A stretch of 64,000 nt of DNA, from contig NZ_KB895423.1 in NCBI RefSeq assembly GCF_000374845.1, positions 1 through 64,000 of the forward strand, read 5' to 3'. Source of the stretch: Paenibacillus terrigena DSM 21567 (GTDB lineage Bacteria; Bacillota; Bacilli; Paenibacillales; Paenibacillaceae). Made by a program: the position numbers and the translations under genes. Positions 17,556-26,666 of this stretch are shown one piece after another; position 1 is the first letter of the stretch; every line of letters starts with the position of its first letter. A model generated the notes under the pieces. It saw nothing but the letters and a program-made list of their open reading frames with translations. It did no database searches and was not told the origin of the DNA.

Positions 17556-19037
17556 ATGTCGATTCGTATTAAGTTATTGCTCTCGTATGCAGCCATGCTA
17601 ATTATTCCATTGGTTATCACATTCTTCACAGCTATACTCTTGACTGTCGTATTTCGTGGTGATCTTCAGACCATCCGTGAGCAATATGGAGCAGGTGCCC
17701 ATCGCATGTTCGAAGATCAACATGTGGAAGGCATATTGAAGGAGATGAAACGATCTGTTGAGAAGAATCCTTCCATTCTGTTCGACTCGAGTTACTTGTC
17801 TGATCTGGATCAAGAGCTGCTACGGAATAAATCCAATTTGATTGTACGTAAAGATCAACGCATTATCTATTCATCACCTTCATTACAACAGACGGATATC
17901 CTGAATCATTTGCCAGCATTTGAAGATTCAGGACATTTGGAGAGAGGTGAGGCAGAACACGTTGGGAAGCAGTTAATTTCGTTCGGCCACTTTGATTTTA
18001 GATTCGCTGACAAAACACCCGGCAGTGTCATTGTAATGACAACCTTGAATCCTTTGGTGAATTTCGCTCAGAAATTTTTCCCGATTCTCTTTATCACCAG
18101 TATCATTATTCTGATTCTGACGAATACCTTACTGACGTATTTCGTATCTAGAAGTATCGTACGACCTCTTAAGAAGTTGAAGAATGCCATGAAACGTATT
18201 GAAGCAGGCGATTTGGAATTTCAAGTTGAACCGACGAGCAGGGATGAGATCGGAGAGCTCAGTGTTGCTTTCGAACAAATGCGAAATCAGCTGCAGCTTT
18301 CAATTCATACGCAAATCCAATATGAAGAGAATCGGAAAGAGCTCATCTCGAACATTTCCCATGATCTTCGAACCCCTTTAACTGCAATCAGAGGGTATAT
18401 TGATGGTCTGGGAGACGGAATTGCAGATACACCGATGAAAAGACAGAAATATATCGATATCATATCTTCCAAAGCAGAAGAGATGGACCACTTGATCGAT
18501 GAGCTATTCTTATATTCCAAACTGGATTTGAACCGATTACCATTTCAATTTGAAATCGTTGATTTTCACGCATTTTTATTAGATTTATCGGAAGAACTCG
18601 AATTTGATCTCGGCAAACAAGGTGTCCATTATTCATCGAATATTACATTAGCACCGGAGACGTATGTGTTGATCGATCGAGACAAATTGAAGCGGGTATT
18701 CGCGAATATTATTGATAATGGATTAAAATATATGGACAAACCGGAGAAGACGATTCATTTACAGGCTTATCTGACAAAAGACGACGTTGTTATTCAGATG
18801 ACGGATAATGGGCAGGGAATAGAACCGGACGCACTGCCGCATGTATTCGAACGGTTTTACCGTGCGGATCTGTCTCGGAATAGTAACTCGGGGGGAAGCG
18901 GGCTTGGCCTCGCGATTACCAAACAAATTATGGATGGTCATGATGGCACGATTCAAGCAAATAGTACGGTTGGTGAGAGTACGTGTATTACATTGACCTT
19001 ACCACGCCGAAATCATAAAGTTGGTGACCAACAATGA
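17556..19037 (+). CDS. Sensor histidine kinase
   Basis: 493 residues: first transmembrane segment near residues 9-31, an extracellular domain of about 140 residues, a second membrane segment near 172-195, a HAMP domain, then HisKA with phosphorylated His in SHDLRTPLTAIRG, and a HATPase domain with N box (NIIDNGLKY) and G boxes (DNGQG, GGSGLGLAI). The response regulator gene overlaps its stop by four bases (ATGA). It likely controls the linked ABC genes and secreted protein. The ligand is unknown. Confidence 0.92.
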   Translation: MSIRIKLLLSYAAMLIIPLVITFFTAILLTVVFRGDLQTIREQYGAGAHRMFEDQHVEGILKEMKRSVEKNPSILFDSSYLSDLDQELLRNKSNLIVRKDQRIIYSSPSLQQTDILNHLPAFEDSGHLERGEAEHVGKQLISFGHFDFRFADKTPGSVIVMTTLNPLVNFAQKFFPILFITSIIILILTNTLLTYFVSRSIVRPLKKLKNAMKRIEAGDLEFQVEPTSRDEIGELSVAFEQMRNQLQLSIHTQIQYEENRKELISNISHDLRTPLTAIRGYIDGLGDGIADTPMKRQKYIDIISSKAEEMDHLIDELFLYSKLDLNRLPFQFEIVDFHAFLLDLSEELEFDLGKQGVHYSSNITLAPETYVLIDRDKLKRVFANIIDNGLKYMDKPEKTIHLQAYLTKDDVVIQMTDNGQGIEPDALPHVFERFYRADLSRNSNSGGSGLGLAITKQIMDGHDGTIQANSTVGESTCITLTLPRRNHKVGDQQ

Positions 19038-19720
19038 AACAAATTCTAATTGTAGAAGACGAGAAAATCATTGCGGAGCTGGAAAGAGATTATTTAGAGG
19101 CGAATGGTTTTACCGTAGATATCGCGACGGATGGCGAGTCGGGGTTAAAGCTAGGGATGAGCGGGGAGTACGATTTAATTATTTTGGATTTGATGCTTCC
19201 ACGAATCAATGGTTTTGATGTCTGTAGACAAATACGCGAGAAGCATAATGTACCTATTCTCATGGTTACTGCGAAGAAAGAAGATATCGACGTGATTCGG
19301 GGTTTAGGTCTTGGAGCAGATGACTATATTACCAAGCCATTTAAACCCGGTGAATTGGTTGCACGTGTGAAAGCTCATTTAGCTAGGTACGAGCGACTGA
19401 TTGGCAGCAAGGAAAAAAAAGAAGAGATCAGGATTCACGGCCTTTTGATTGATTATGGGTCACGAAGAGTTTTCGTTCATGATCAAGAGGTGATCCTTAC
19501 GACGAAGGAGTTCGATTTACTATATTTTCTAGCCGTAAATCCCAACCGTGTATTCAGCAAGGATCAATTGTTCGAGAAATTATGGGGAATGGATGCGCTA
19601 GGTGATTCACAGACAGTAACTGTCCATATCCGGAAACTAAGAGAGAAGATTGAGATAGATGCATCCAAATCCCAATACATCGAGACGTTATGGGGCGCAG
19701 GGTATCGATTTCGATTATAA
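19034..19720 (+). CDS. OmpR-family response regulator
   Basis: 228 residues with a receiver domain (acidic pocket VEDEK, phosphoacceptor Asp in LIILDLMLP, conserved T/A and Lys in TAKKED and KPF) and a winged-helix Trans_reg_C domain (VILTTKEFDLLYFLA...TVTVHIRKLREKIE...YIETLWGAGYRF). Start ATG 19034 is coupled to the kinase. It is the last gene of the operon; a long hairpin follows. Confidence 0.92.
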   Translation: MKQILIVEDEKIIAELERDYLEANGFTVDIATDGESGLKLGMSGEYDLIILDLMLPRINGFDVCRQIREKHNVPILMVTAKKEDIDVIRGLGLGADDYITKPFKPGELVARVKAHLARYERLIGSKEKKEEIRIHGLLIDYGSRRVFVHDQEVILTTKEFDLLYFLAVNPNRVFSKDQLFEKLWGMDALGDSQTVTVHIRKLREKIEIDASKSQYIETLWGAGYRFRL

Positions 19721-19728
19721 GGAGAATA

Positions 19729-19790
19729 GGCGAGAAGAGTTAGGCACGGCTGCACTAAGCAGCGTAAGCAAGTGCTTAACTTTTCTCGCC
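19729..19790. terminator. Large bidirectional terminator hairpin
   Basis: GGCGAGAA..AGTTA..CAC pairs with GTG..TAACT..TTCTCGCC, with a nested GCTGC/GCAGC stem inside. It lies between the convergent regulator gene and the AraC gene. Confidence 0.65.
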
Positions 19791-19811
19791 ATTTACATGT
19801 TGGATACTTGT

Positions 19812-20681
19812 TTATTTCCCTCTAAAGGCTCCTGGCGTCATGCCTTCTCGGGATCGGAACCTATTTGTAAAATGACTGACATCCGAGAAACCGCAGTATT
19901 CAGCTATTTTGGCGATCGAATAAGTAGTAGAGGATAATAGCTCCTTCGCGTGATCCAGTCTGAGATGAATTAAAAACTGATGCGGGGGAACGCCGTAACG
20001 CTCACGAAAAACGGTTCTAAATCGAGATGGGGAAAGGTTTGTGCGCTTAGCCAAGTCTTGTATACACAGGGTTTCGGCAAGATGAACCGAAAAATAAGAC
20101 GGAATCCAATCCAGATCATGAGGATGGCTCGAACCAAGGTTGGCAGGATTAGAGTGGTCTTGAATGATGAGATGGAGCAGCTGGGTGGCAATTGCTTGTG
20201 TCTTTAGCTTGGATAAAGGATTCGGTTCAAGCCAGCTTCCTATCATTTCCATGAACAAATTGCGATAAAGATACGGCTTGCGGGGCTCTAGCAGAACAGG
20301 GATGGATAAACCTTCGAAGTCATTAAGTCTAGGCTGCATGAGATGCTGAAAGGCATGTACATCGATCTGTCCAGGTTTTGTTGGAAAGCTTTTGTCTCTG
20401 TCAGCATGGAAGAATAAGTCCATATGAGCAAATGGTGTTTCATTATCAGAAATGGCTTTCAAATCATGCACGGTGCCGGGTTGTAGCAGACAGAATTGTC
20501 CTTCTTGAAGCTGATATGTTGTTCCATCGGCGACGATCGTTAGTTCTCCTTTTTGTATATAGATAAACAAATAATCGAGAAGTTTCCGGAAAGGAGAATA
20601 ATAGGCGTTACGTACCGCGAAATCGCTCTCTCTTATGTAAGGGACAATGGGATGGGTATAAGAAAATGAAAACAGATTCAT
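19812..20681 (-). CDS. AraC-family transcriptional regulator
   Basis: About 289 residues. The N-terminal half is a cupin-like sensing domain (YLFIYIQKGELTIVADGTTYQLQEGQ, LLQPGTVHDL). The C-terminal half is two helix-turn-helix units (IQDLAKRTNLSPSRFRTVFRERYGVPPHQFL; SIAKIAEYCGFSDVSHFTNRFR). ATG 20681 is preceded by AAAGGTG; an in-frame ATG at 20708 would add nine residues. It is divergent from the dioxygenase-like gene at 20993, with a MITE-like repeat between them, so it probably controls that gene. Confidence 0.88.
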   Translation of the reverse strand: MNLFSFSYTHPIVPYIRESDFAVRNAYYSPFRKLLDYLFIYIQKGELTIVADGTTYQLQEGQFCLLQPGTVHDLKAISDNETPFAHMDLFFHADRDKSFPTKPGQIDVHAFQHLMQPRLNDFEGLSIPVLLEPRKPYLYRNLFMEMIGSWLEPNPLSKLKTQAIATQLLHLIIQDHSNPANLGSSHPHDLDWIPSYFSVHLAETLCIQDLAKRTNLSPSRFRTVFRERYGVPPHQFLIHLRLDHAKELLSSTTYSIAKIAEYCGFSDVSHFTNRFRSREGMTPGAFRGK

Positions 20682-20702
20682 AATATTCACCTTTAAGAGG
20701 TT

Positions 20703-20870
20703 GTTCAAAAAGTCATCATTTGATCACGAAGTCATTCAAGAAGCATAATCGACATCGAATCTTGCGTTCACCTTCGAAGTCCGGTACTCATTTAGGTTTC
20801 GCCTAAACTCCGTTCCTCCTTCTTCAGGTTCTCGCAACCTTCTCGGTGCTGAAATGCCAACTTTTTGAAC
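20703..20870. mobile_element. MITE-like 168-bp repeat with 11-bp terminal inverted repeats
   Basis: The segment is bounded by exact inverted repeats GTTCAAAAAGT and ACTTTTTGAAC, has no ORF of note, and sits between divergent genes. Its composition differs from both neighbours, and I recall similar short dispersed repeats in Paenibacillus genomes. It separates the AraC gene from its divergent target. A single copy in this window means the repeat nature is inferred from the terminal structure. Confidence 0.5.
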
Positions 20871-20992
20871 ACGCACTATAAATTTAGTCGTTTTATACAA
20901 GTAACGCGATTATGGCATACAAAGACCAAACTGTCAAAATCTCATACAATTAGCTATGTAAAGCATGATGAATTGATAAAGGAGAGAGCGGA

Positions 20993-21814
20993 ATGAGCAT
21001 AACAAACAACCTGCCTAATTTGGACGAGGCATATCATCTACCAGAAGAGCAAATCCTTCATTATCAGCGCGATGGGCATACAATTGTAAGAGGACTGGCG
21101 AAACACGATGAAGTTTCCATCTATCGCGAGATCATCAGTGAGATGGTACAAGAACATAACTACCATACAAAACCGGTGCATGAAAGGGACACGTATGGCA
21201 AAGCCTTTATACAGATCGAAAACCTATGGACAATGAGCGATTCCGTTAAAAAATTTGTTATGGCGCGTCGTTTTGCAAAAGTAGCCGCTGATCTGATGGG
21301 AGTACCGTCAGTAAGAATTTATCATGATCAAGCATTATTCAAAGAGCCTGGGGGCGGACATACGCCATGGCATCAGGATCAAGTTTATTGGCCATTGGAT
21401 ACCGACAAAACAATAACCTTATGGATGCCTCTTGTCCCCGTTTCGGAGGAAGTCGGATCTATGACCTTTGCTTCCGCTTCCCATCTCAATGGCTATATCA
21501 CGAAGCAGGGGATTTCTGATGAGTCACATCGCACCTTGAAGGACTACATTGAGGGTAAAGGGTTAGAACAAGTAAGATACGGCGCTATGGCAGCTGGAGA
21601 CGCTACTTTTCACGCTGGTTGGACCCTCCACAGCGCTCCCGGTAACCCAACGGATCGCATGCGCGAAGTGATGACGATCATCTATATTGCGGATGGAACG
21701 CCTATTGCTGAACCGGATAGCAATTCACGAAGAAGTGACTTAGCAAGGTGGTTTCCAGGACTTAAACCGGGGGACGTCGCCGCAAGCCCGCTTAATCCTA
21801 TTGTCTATCCGTAG
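20993..21814 (+). CDS. Phytanoyl-CoA dioxygenase (PhyH) family protein
   Basis: 273 residues of the PhyH Fe(II)/2-oxoglutarate-dependent oxygenase family. The iron-binding HxD lies in PWHQDQVYWP near residue 125, the distal His in HSAPGN near residue 219, and the 2-oxoglutarate-binding Arg in RMREVM. Such enzymes hydroxylate small molecules; bacterial members act in natural product, ectoine and phosphonate pathways. The substrate is not evident. GGAGAGAG precedes the ATG. It is divergent from an AraC regulator and convergent with a second PhyH gene. Confidence 0.85.
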   Translation: MSITNNLPNLDEAYHLPEEQILHYQRDGHTIVRGLAKHDEVSIYREIISEMVQEHNYHTKPVHERDTYGKAFIQIENLWTMSDSVKKFVMARRFAKVAADLMGVPSVRIYHDQALFKEPGGGHTPWHQDQVYWPLDTDKTITLWMPLVPVSEEVGSMTFASASHLNGYITKQGISDESHRTLKDYIEGKGLEQVRYGAMAAGDATFHAGWTLHSAPGNPTDRMREVMTIIYIADGTPIAEPDSNSRRSDLARWFPGLKPGDVAASPLNPIVYP

Positions 21815-21834
21815 TACGCTATATTTGTGTTTTA

Positions 21835-21881
21835 CGGCTCCCAGAATGGGCATGTATGCAAGAGGTGTCTATAGGGAGCCG
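21835..21881. terminator. Hairpin between convergent PhyH genes
   Basis: CGGCTCCC / GGGAGCCG arms with a 31-base loop and no clear T run. A weak terminator at best. Confidence 0.4.
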
Positions 21882-21932
21882 GAAGAACACGTGTTTTCTC
21901 AAAAGTTTACATATGAGGATCAAGAAAACTTA

Positions 21933-22676
21933 TTAATAAAGCGGGTATTTCTGCCGAAGGTCTTCCCGATGGAGAACATTGGAATCCTCACGGATATAAT
22001 GACATACATAAGATCGGCGCCAGCGTTCTTTGCTCCTGTTCTTGTTCGAAGAGTGTATCAGCAATTCACTGAAAAAGAGAATATCACCTTTCTCCATGAT
22101 CACTGGAATTTGTTGGCTCGTATCTATACCCTCAGTCTCCTCCGTCCACGATTCATGCTCCTCCAAGTTTTTGACGGCGCCGTGCGGCAGTAAGCCAAGC
22201 TTGTGGGTGCCCGGAATGACCCATAAACATCCGTTCTCTTCATCAACCAAATCCTCCATCGCGGTCCATGCGGCAATCATCGTCATCGGATCGTTCTTAA
22301 TGTAGTAATAATCCTGATGCGATGCCTGTCCGGGAGCTCCTGGCTCTTTATAGAAATACATGCTTTGAACACATACGGCCTCTTTGCCCATCAATTGAGC
22401 CAGACCGCCGCGGATTACTGGAAGCTTCATCAATTGACGAGAGAAACTATCATGCTTGTGGGGATTGAACAGCCGCACAGCATATTTCTTGCTTTCTTCG
22501 CATGCCGCCCATTCCGGCATTGGTGACTGGTTACGGATATCATAGATGTGTCCATTAAAGGCATCTGCTAAATCACTGGAACATCCTCGCTTGAGTAATA
22601 TATATCCATTTTCTCTGAAAAAATCGATTTGTTCCTCATTGAACGGCTGTAATAGCGGAGGCTTTATTATACTCAT
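21933..22676 (-). CDS. Second phytanoyl-CoA dioxygenase (PhyH) family protein
   Basis: 247 residues; the PhyH core is visible with iron ligands in ASHQDYYYIK (HxD) and a distal His in ELLIHSSNKN, followed by RRSYVCHY containing the 2-oxoglutarate Arg. It starts IDFFRENGYILLKRG, the usual N-terminal helix. It is not closely similar to the PhyH protein at 20993, so it is not a simple duplicate. AAGGAG lies eight bases before the ATG. It is divergent from the AraC gene at 22830, mirroring the first pair. Confidence 0.85.
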   Translation of the reverse strand: MSIIKPPLLQPFNEEQIDFFRENGYILLKRGCSSDLADAFNGHIYDIRNQSPMPEWAACEESKKYAVRLFNPHKHDSFSRQLMKLPVIRGGLAQLMGKEAVCVQSMYFYKEPGAPGQASHQDYYYIKNDPMTMIAAWTAMEDLVDEENGCLWVIPGTHKLGLLPHGAVKNLEEHESWTEETEGIDTSQQIPVIMEKGDILFFSELLIHSSNKNRSKERWRRSYVCHYIREDSNVLHREDLRQKYPLY

Positions 22677-22829
22677 TTCGAATTCTCCTTTTCTTCGTGA
22701 GCGTTGTTTTGCTATTCAGCTTACCTTGTATTCGTACGTGCAACAATGCCTCAAATTTGCAATATTGTATCTGAAATTGATATGTTTATCTAATGAGACA
22801 ATAGTGGAGATGAATGGAGGTTTGTAAGT

Positions 22830-23666
22830 ATGATGCCGGAATCTTTGTCACTTCCGTTCGAATCTTTACGAAATGCGTATGCAGGATCCATTGTATATCC
22901 GCCCGGCGGTCGCTATGGGCCCCGAATTCAGCAGGATCTTCAGCTCGTTCTGTTATACACAGGAGAGATGACTGTTACCATTGACGGGCGCCCCCTACAT
23001 GTACAACCTGGTCATGTCGTGCTCCTGAAGCCGGGTCACGAGGAATTGTTTGCGTTCTCGAAAACCGAAGAAACCTGGCACCGTTGGATCTCTGTGCATG
23101 TCTCATCGCTATCGGAAGAGATGAGGAATAAGCTGTATCAGCTCCCGGAACTGCTTCCGCTCACGGAAGAGATGAACAAGCTGACCGATCTTATGCTCAG
23201 TATGCTGCGGCATGTGCCTCCTAATGATACAACGATCCTCAGTCTAGGACTCGCAGCGATATACCTTTATCCGACTGAAACGAGACGACTCCTTCTGCAG
23301 CGGGAGAAACATCCAGCCCTTTATACCGCGCTGACATGGATCAATGAGCATTATTCAGACGAAATTACGCTACATGATTTGGCCAGTCAAGCAGGTGTTT
23401 CGTCGGAGCATTTGATTCGGTTGTTTAAACAGCATGAACATACGACTCCGATGCAATTCGTATGGGCCTATCGAGCGAACCGGGCAGTGGAGCTGCTCAC
23501 GAATACTGGATTAACCGTCTCCGAGATTGCCGAGCGTTGCGGTTTTAAAACTTCGAATCATTTTGCCCGATTGATCAAGCAATACAAAGGACGAACCGCT
23601 TCGGAAATCCGGCAAGTTTCTTGGAGCGGGCTGCCTCAATTAACAAAGCGTGAACCTAACGGTTAA
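22830..23666 (+). CDS. AraC-family transcriptional regulator
   Basis: 278 residues: an N-terminal cupin sensing domain (LYTGEMTVTIDGRPLHVQPGHVVLLKPG) and a C-terminal double helix-turn-helix (ITLHDLASQAGVSSEHLIRLF; TVSEIAERCGFKTSNHFARLIKQY). GGAGG precedes the ATG by nine bases. Divergent from the PhyH gene at 21933-22676 across about 150 bases, the classic layout of a regulator and its target. Confidence 0.88.
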   Translation: MMPESLSLPFESLRNAYAGSIVYPPGGRYGPRIQQDLQLVLLYTGEMTVTIDGRPLHVQPGHVVLLKPGHEELFAFSKTEETWHRWISVHVSSLSEEMRNKLYQLPELLPLTEEMNKLTDLMLSMLRHVPPNDTTILSLGLAAIYLYPTETRRLLLQREKHPALYTALTWINEHYSDEITLHDLASQAGVSSEHLIRLFKQHEHTTPMQFVWAYRANRAVELLTNTGLTVSEIAERCGFKTSNHFARLIKQYKGRTASEIRQVSWSGLPQLTKREPNG

Positions 23667-23799
23667 GGATTCCATGAGACGAATATGACAGTGGGAAAAT
23701 TACAAGATGGAGCGATTGAGCGCGTCGAATCTGCATTGACTATGACATTAATGTCAGGGTGTACAATGTAGATATTGAATGAAAAGGATGGTGAACCAA

Positions 23800-24357
23800 A
23801 TGGAACATCAAGGTCATATCGTACTTGGTATATCCGGAAGTCTGCGCAAGCAGTCCTCCAATACTTTGTTGCTCTCGTCCATCGGGGGAATGATGCCAGC
23901 CGGTATAGAGTTTCGTACGTATCATGGGCTTGCGGCTTTACCGCATTTCAGTCCAGACTTAGATGGTGACGAAGCCGAATCGCATGAAGCTGTGCGCGAA
24001 TGGCGGGAGGAATTGCGAGCAGCAGATGCAGTTGTGATCTGTACACCGGAATATGCTCGAGGTGTCCCAGGTTCGCTCAAGAATGCGCTGGACTGGGTCG
24101 TATCTTCGGGAGAATTCATAGACATGCCGACGGCGATCATAAGCGCGTCTCCTCATCCGGATGGCGGTGCAACGGCACAACAATCGCTGATTATGACTCT
24201 AAAGATGATGAGCGCCTCTATCCCGGACGAAGCAACGCTAGCCGTTCCTTTCGTCAGTAAGATGTTCGGGCCGAATGGTAGTGTGACGGACAATAAGAAC
24301 AAGTCATCAATTCTCACCTTGGTTCAGGCGCTGACGCAGGCCATTTCGGATAAATAA
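23800..24357 (+). CDS. NADPH-dependent FMN reductase family protein
   Basis: 185 residues of flavodoxin-like fold: phosphate-binding loop GISGSLRKQSSNT, then AVVICTPEYARGVPGSLKNALDWV, the family signature. Members reduce FMN, quinones, azo dyes or chromate with NAD(P)H. The start is put at ATG 23800 because GGATGGTG lies upstream at the right distance; the ATG at 23779 has no ribosome site and adds seven residues. It stands alone between the AraC gene and a VOC gene. Confidence 0.85.
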   Translation: MEHQGHIVLGISGSLRKQSSNTLLLSSIGGMMPAGIEFRTYHGLAALPHFSPDLDGDEAESHEAVREWREELRAADAVVICTPEYARGVPGSLKNALDWVVSSGEFIDMPTAIISASPHPDGGATAQQSLIMTLKMMSASIPDEATLAVPFVSKMFGPNGSVTDNKNKSSILTLVQALTQAISDK

Positions 24358-24453
24358 TGACAGGACACATGAAACGAAATTATCCTCTAAAGAAGGAAAA
24401 AATAGGGAATTGGCGAATTCAATTCAATCAAGACTATTTTTAGGGGGATTATT

Positions 24454-24849
24454 ATGGAGAAAGGAAGAATTATGGGGATTGCATATAACATAATTCCTGT
24501 TAAGGATGTCAAAAAATCAGGGGAATGGTTTGTAAGACATTTTGGTTTTAATATTAGAAATGATAGAGGTAATAATTTAAGTTTATTCAGGGAAAACCGT
24601 CCGATAATGGTTTTAATTGAATCCGATAATGACTCAAGAGCGGTATTTGAAGTAAATGGGCGAACGAGATGGGTTATAACATTCTTTACGGATGACATTG
24701 AATTATTACATAAGAAATTAGCTTCCGAAGGTGTTGCTGTTAGAGATATCAGCGATGAAGGTATTTACGGTAAGTTTTTTGTCTTTGAGGACTTAGATGG
24801 AAACTTGTTTGATGTATGGGAAAATAAAGATTGCGAGTTAATCTTTTAA
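24454..24849 (+). CDS. VOC (glyoxalase/bleomycin resistance) family protein
   Basis: 131 residues with one full VOC unit: GIAYNIIPVKDVKKSGEWFVRHFGF at the start and FFVFEDLDGNLFDVWE at the end, which contains the second metal-site Glu. Members include glyoxalases, dioxygenases and antibiotic-binding proteins; which applies here cannot be told. AGGGGGA precedes the ATG. A terminator follows at 24892. Confidence 0.8.
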   Translation: MEKGRIMGIAYNIIPVKDVKKSGEWFVRHFGFNIRNDRGNNLSLFRENRPIMVLIESDNDSRAVFEVNGRTRWVITFFTDDIELLHKKLASEGVAVRDISDEGIYGKFFVFEDLDGNLFDVWENKDCELIF

Positions 24850-24891
24850 AAGGTAATTTTAAGCTAACGGGATAACGATAGTTCAATAAAT

Positions 24892-24915
24892 AAGGGCTGC
24901 TCCTTGGCAGCCCTT
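24892..24915 (+). terminator. Terminator after the VOC gene
   Basis: Perfect stem AAGGGCTGC / GCAGCCCTT with a six-base loop, followed by TTTG. Confidence 0.78.
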
Positions 24916-25010
24916 TGTTCCGCTAACGGTAGATTAGTATATCTCAGTCAGTGGAGTCGGGAGAAATCACTTCCCATTTTCCAAAAATATCAATAGCAAA
25001 GGAGCAAATA

Positions 25011-26138
25011 ATGAATAAACATGTATCGGGATTTCAACAAAATGTAGCATCTGCTGGTAAGAAGGTTACCTGGCTAGAACTATTTTATGATCTACTTTTT
25101 GTAGCGGCAGTTTCTAAAGCAAGTCATGTCTTGTTACATGTCGAAAATGGCTCAATTCCAATAGAGTTCTTAATGAAATTCGTCCTAATATTTGTTCCGA
25201 TCTGGTGGGCTTGGGTAGGGCAATCGCTGTTTGTAAATCGGTATGGACAAGATATCTTATCGCACCGAATATTTCTGATTCTACAATTATTTTTTGTATT
25301 AATAATGACGGCGAGCCTATCGGTTGATTTTGATCAATACTATGTTTCATTCTTAATAGGCTATGTGGGTCTAAGAGCTATGACGGCCATTCAATATCTT
25401 GCGGTACATAAAAAAGAAGAAGCACATAGAAAGAGCACTGCCCGTTATTTAGGGAGTCGCTTTTGGATTGGTTTGGTGATATCTTCTTTATCACTATTCT
25501 TTGACTCGTGGATTCGTTATGCAGTGTTGTACGCGGGAATTGCTGTAGACATATTTCTCCCAATAATTGGTCGGCAATACTTGGTGAAAAGCCCAATAAA
25601 TACTCACCATCTATTAGAACGCTTCTCATTGTTTACACTCATTCTTCTTGGCGAATCAGTAATCAGTATACTAGCCGTATTGCAGTCTAGCCATTGGATG
25701 TGGCAATCTATTTTATTTGCGTCATTAACTTTTATATTAATTATTGCGATGTGGTGGCAATATTTTGACAACGTCGAGAAGAAAGTCAACAAAACAATTG
25801 AGACTGCAGGGCAAACTATTATTTATGGTCATTTATTCATTTTTTTATCGATGTGTATGATCGCGGCTTCGATTCAATTGTTATTTCTGAACCAATTGAA
25901 TTATTCATTTATGTTATTTTTTATTTTTGGATCTGTATTGCTCTACTTTTTTTCAACCTCGTTGGTTTTTCATAAATTTCGACATATCCATCAAAGATTA
26001 GGGATATCACACTTAGCGTTCTTATTAGGGCTACTAGGAGTCTTTTTTACAGTGGATTTGATATTCCTTCTTCCCAATTACATAATCATTGGAGAAGTGA
26101 TGGTGTTCTTTGTTGTATATGCTAAATTAACGACGTGA
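25011..26138 (+). CDS. Low-temperature-requirement A (LtrA) family membrane protein
   Basis: 375 residues with about ten hydrophobic segments. The family start VTWLELFYDLLFVAAVSK and the mid-protein ERFSLFTLILLGESVISI are typical of LtrA, named from a Listeria cold-growth gene of unknown mechanism. ATG 25011 follows AAAGGAG by seven bases; the longer frame from 24951 lacks a ribosome site. The stop overlaps a truncated VOC gene fragment, which suggests a deletion joined the two; the LtrA C-terminus may therefore not be original. Confidence 0.82.
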   Translation: MNKHVSGFQQNVASAGKKVTWLELFYDLLFVAAVSKASHVLLHVENGSIPIEFLMKFVLIFVPIWWAWVGQSLFVNRYGQDILSHRIFLILQLFFVLIMTASLSVDFDQYYVSFLIGYVGLRAMTAIQYLAVHKKEEAHRKSTARYLGSRFWIGLVISSLSLFFDSWIRYAVLYAGIAVDIFLPIIGRQYLVKSPINTHHLLERFSLFTLILLGESVISILAVLQSSHWMWQSILFASLTFILIIAMWWQYFDNVEKKVNKTIETAGQTIIYGHLFIFLSMCMIAASIQLLFLNQLNYSFMLFFIFGSVLLYFFSTSLVFHKFRHIHQRLGISHLAFLLGLLGVFFTVDLIFLLPNYIIIGEVMVFFVVYAKLTT

Positions 26139-26458
26139 CCTTAATGCTCTGGGAGAAAGAACCTTCCGAGATCATTCGCCAGCACTATGCATTTGAAACA
26201 TCTATTGAGAATATGAAGTGCATTGTTCCTTGGCTTAAAGACAGAGGACTTAAAGTCCGCAACTTTTTGGACGATGGTACTGAAAATCCGTTTGTATTCG
26301 GTTGGATGCCCGCCGTTTCCATATATTTTTCTGATCCAGACGGACATTCATTAGAGTTTATATCCATGTTGCCTGATGAACCTCAGCCTGAATTGGGCGT
26401 AGTCGCATGGCAAGAATGGGAAAAGAGCCACGGAAGAAGCATAAAGATACAGAAGTGA
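26135..26458 (+). pseudogene. 5'-truncated VOC family gene fragment
   Basis: About 107 residues matching the second half of a VOC protein (HYAFETSIENMKCIVPWLKDRG ... VSIYFSDPDGHSLEFISML, with a metal-site Glu). The first beta-alpha unit with its His ligand is missing, and the frame starts exactly where the LtrA gene ends. No ribosome site precedes it. I read it as the 3' remnant of a gene cut by a deletion or insertion at about 26139. Confidence 0.65.
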
Positions 26459-26520
26459 TTGAAATGAAGTAATGAGGTGTTGAGAACTTTGAAAGGCCAA
26501 GAACATATCCGATTTTTGAA

Positions 26521-26541
26521 GTCGCCAAATTGGCGGCTTTT
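26521..26541 (+). terminator. Short terminator hairpin
   Basis: GTCGCCAA / TTGGCGGC arms (one G-T pair) with a minimal loop, then TTTTATGTTTT. Confidence 0.65.
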
Positions 26542-26666
26542 ATGTTTTAAGGAATAGTTTATGAATCTTTCTAACTATTTTGTAATGATAATCAAACCGT
26601 TTACAGTCTTCTTTCGTTTCCTTTTATAGTAGCGGTAAAAATCATGTATCAAATGGAGGAAGAATT

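Noticed and set aside
21801-22193. 130-codon plus-strand frame
   Set aside because: It is antisense to the well-supported PhyH gene at 21933-22676, with no family match.
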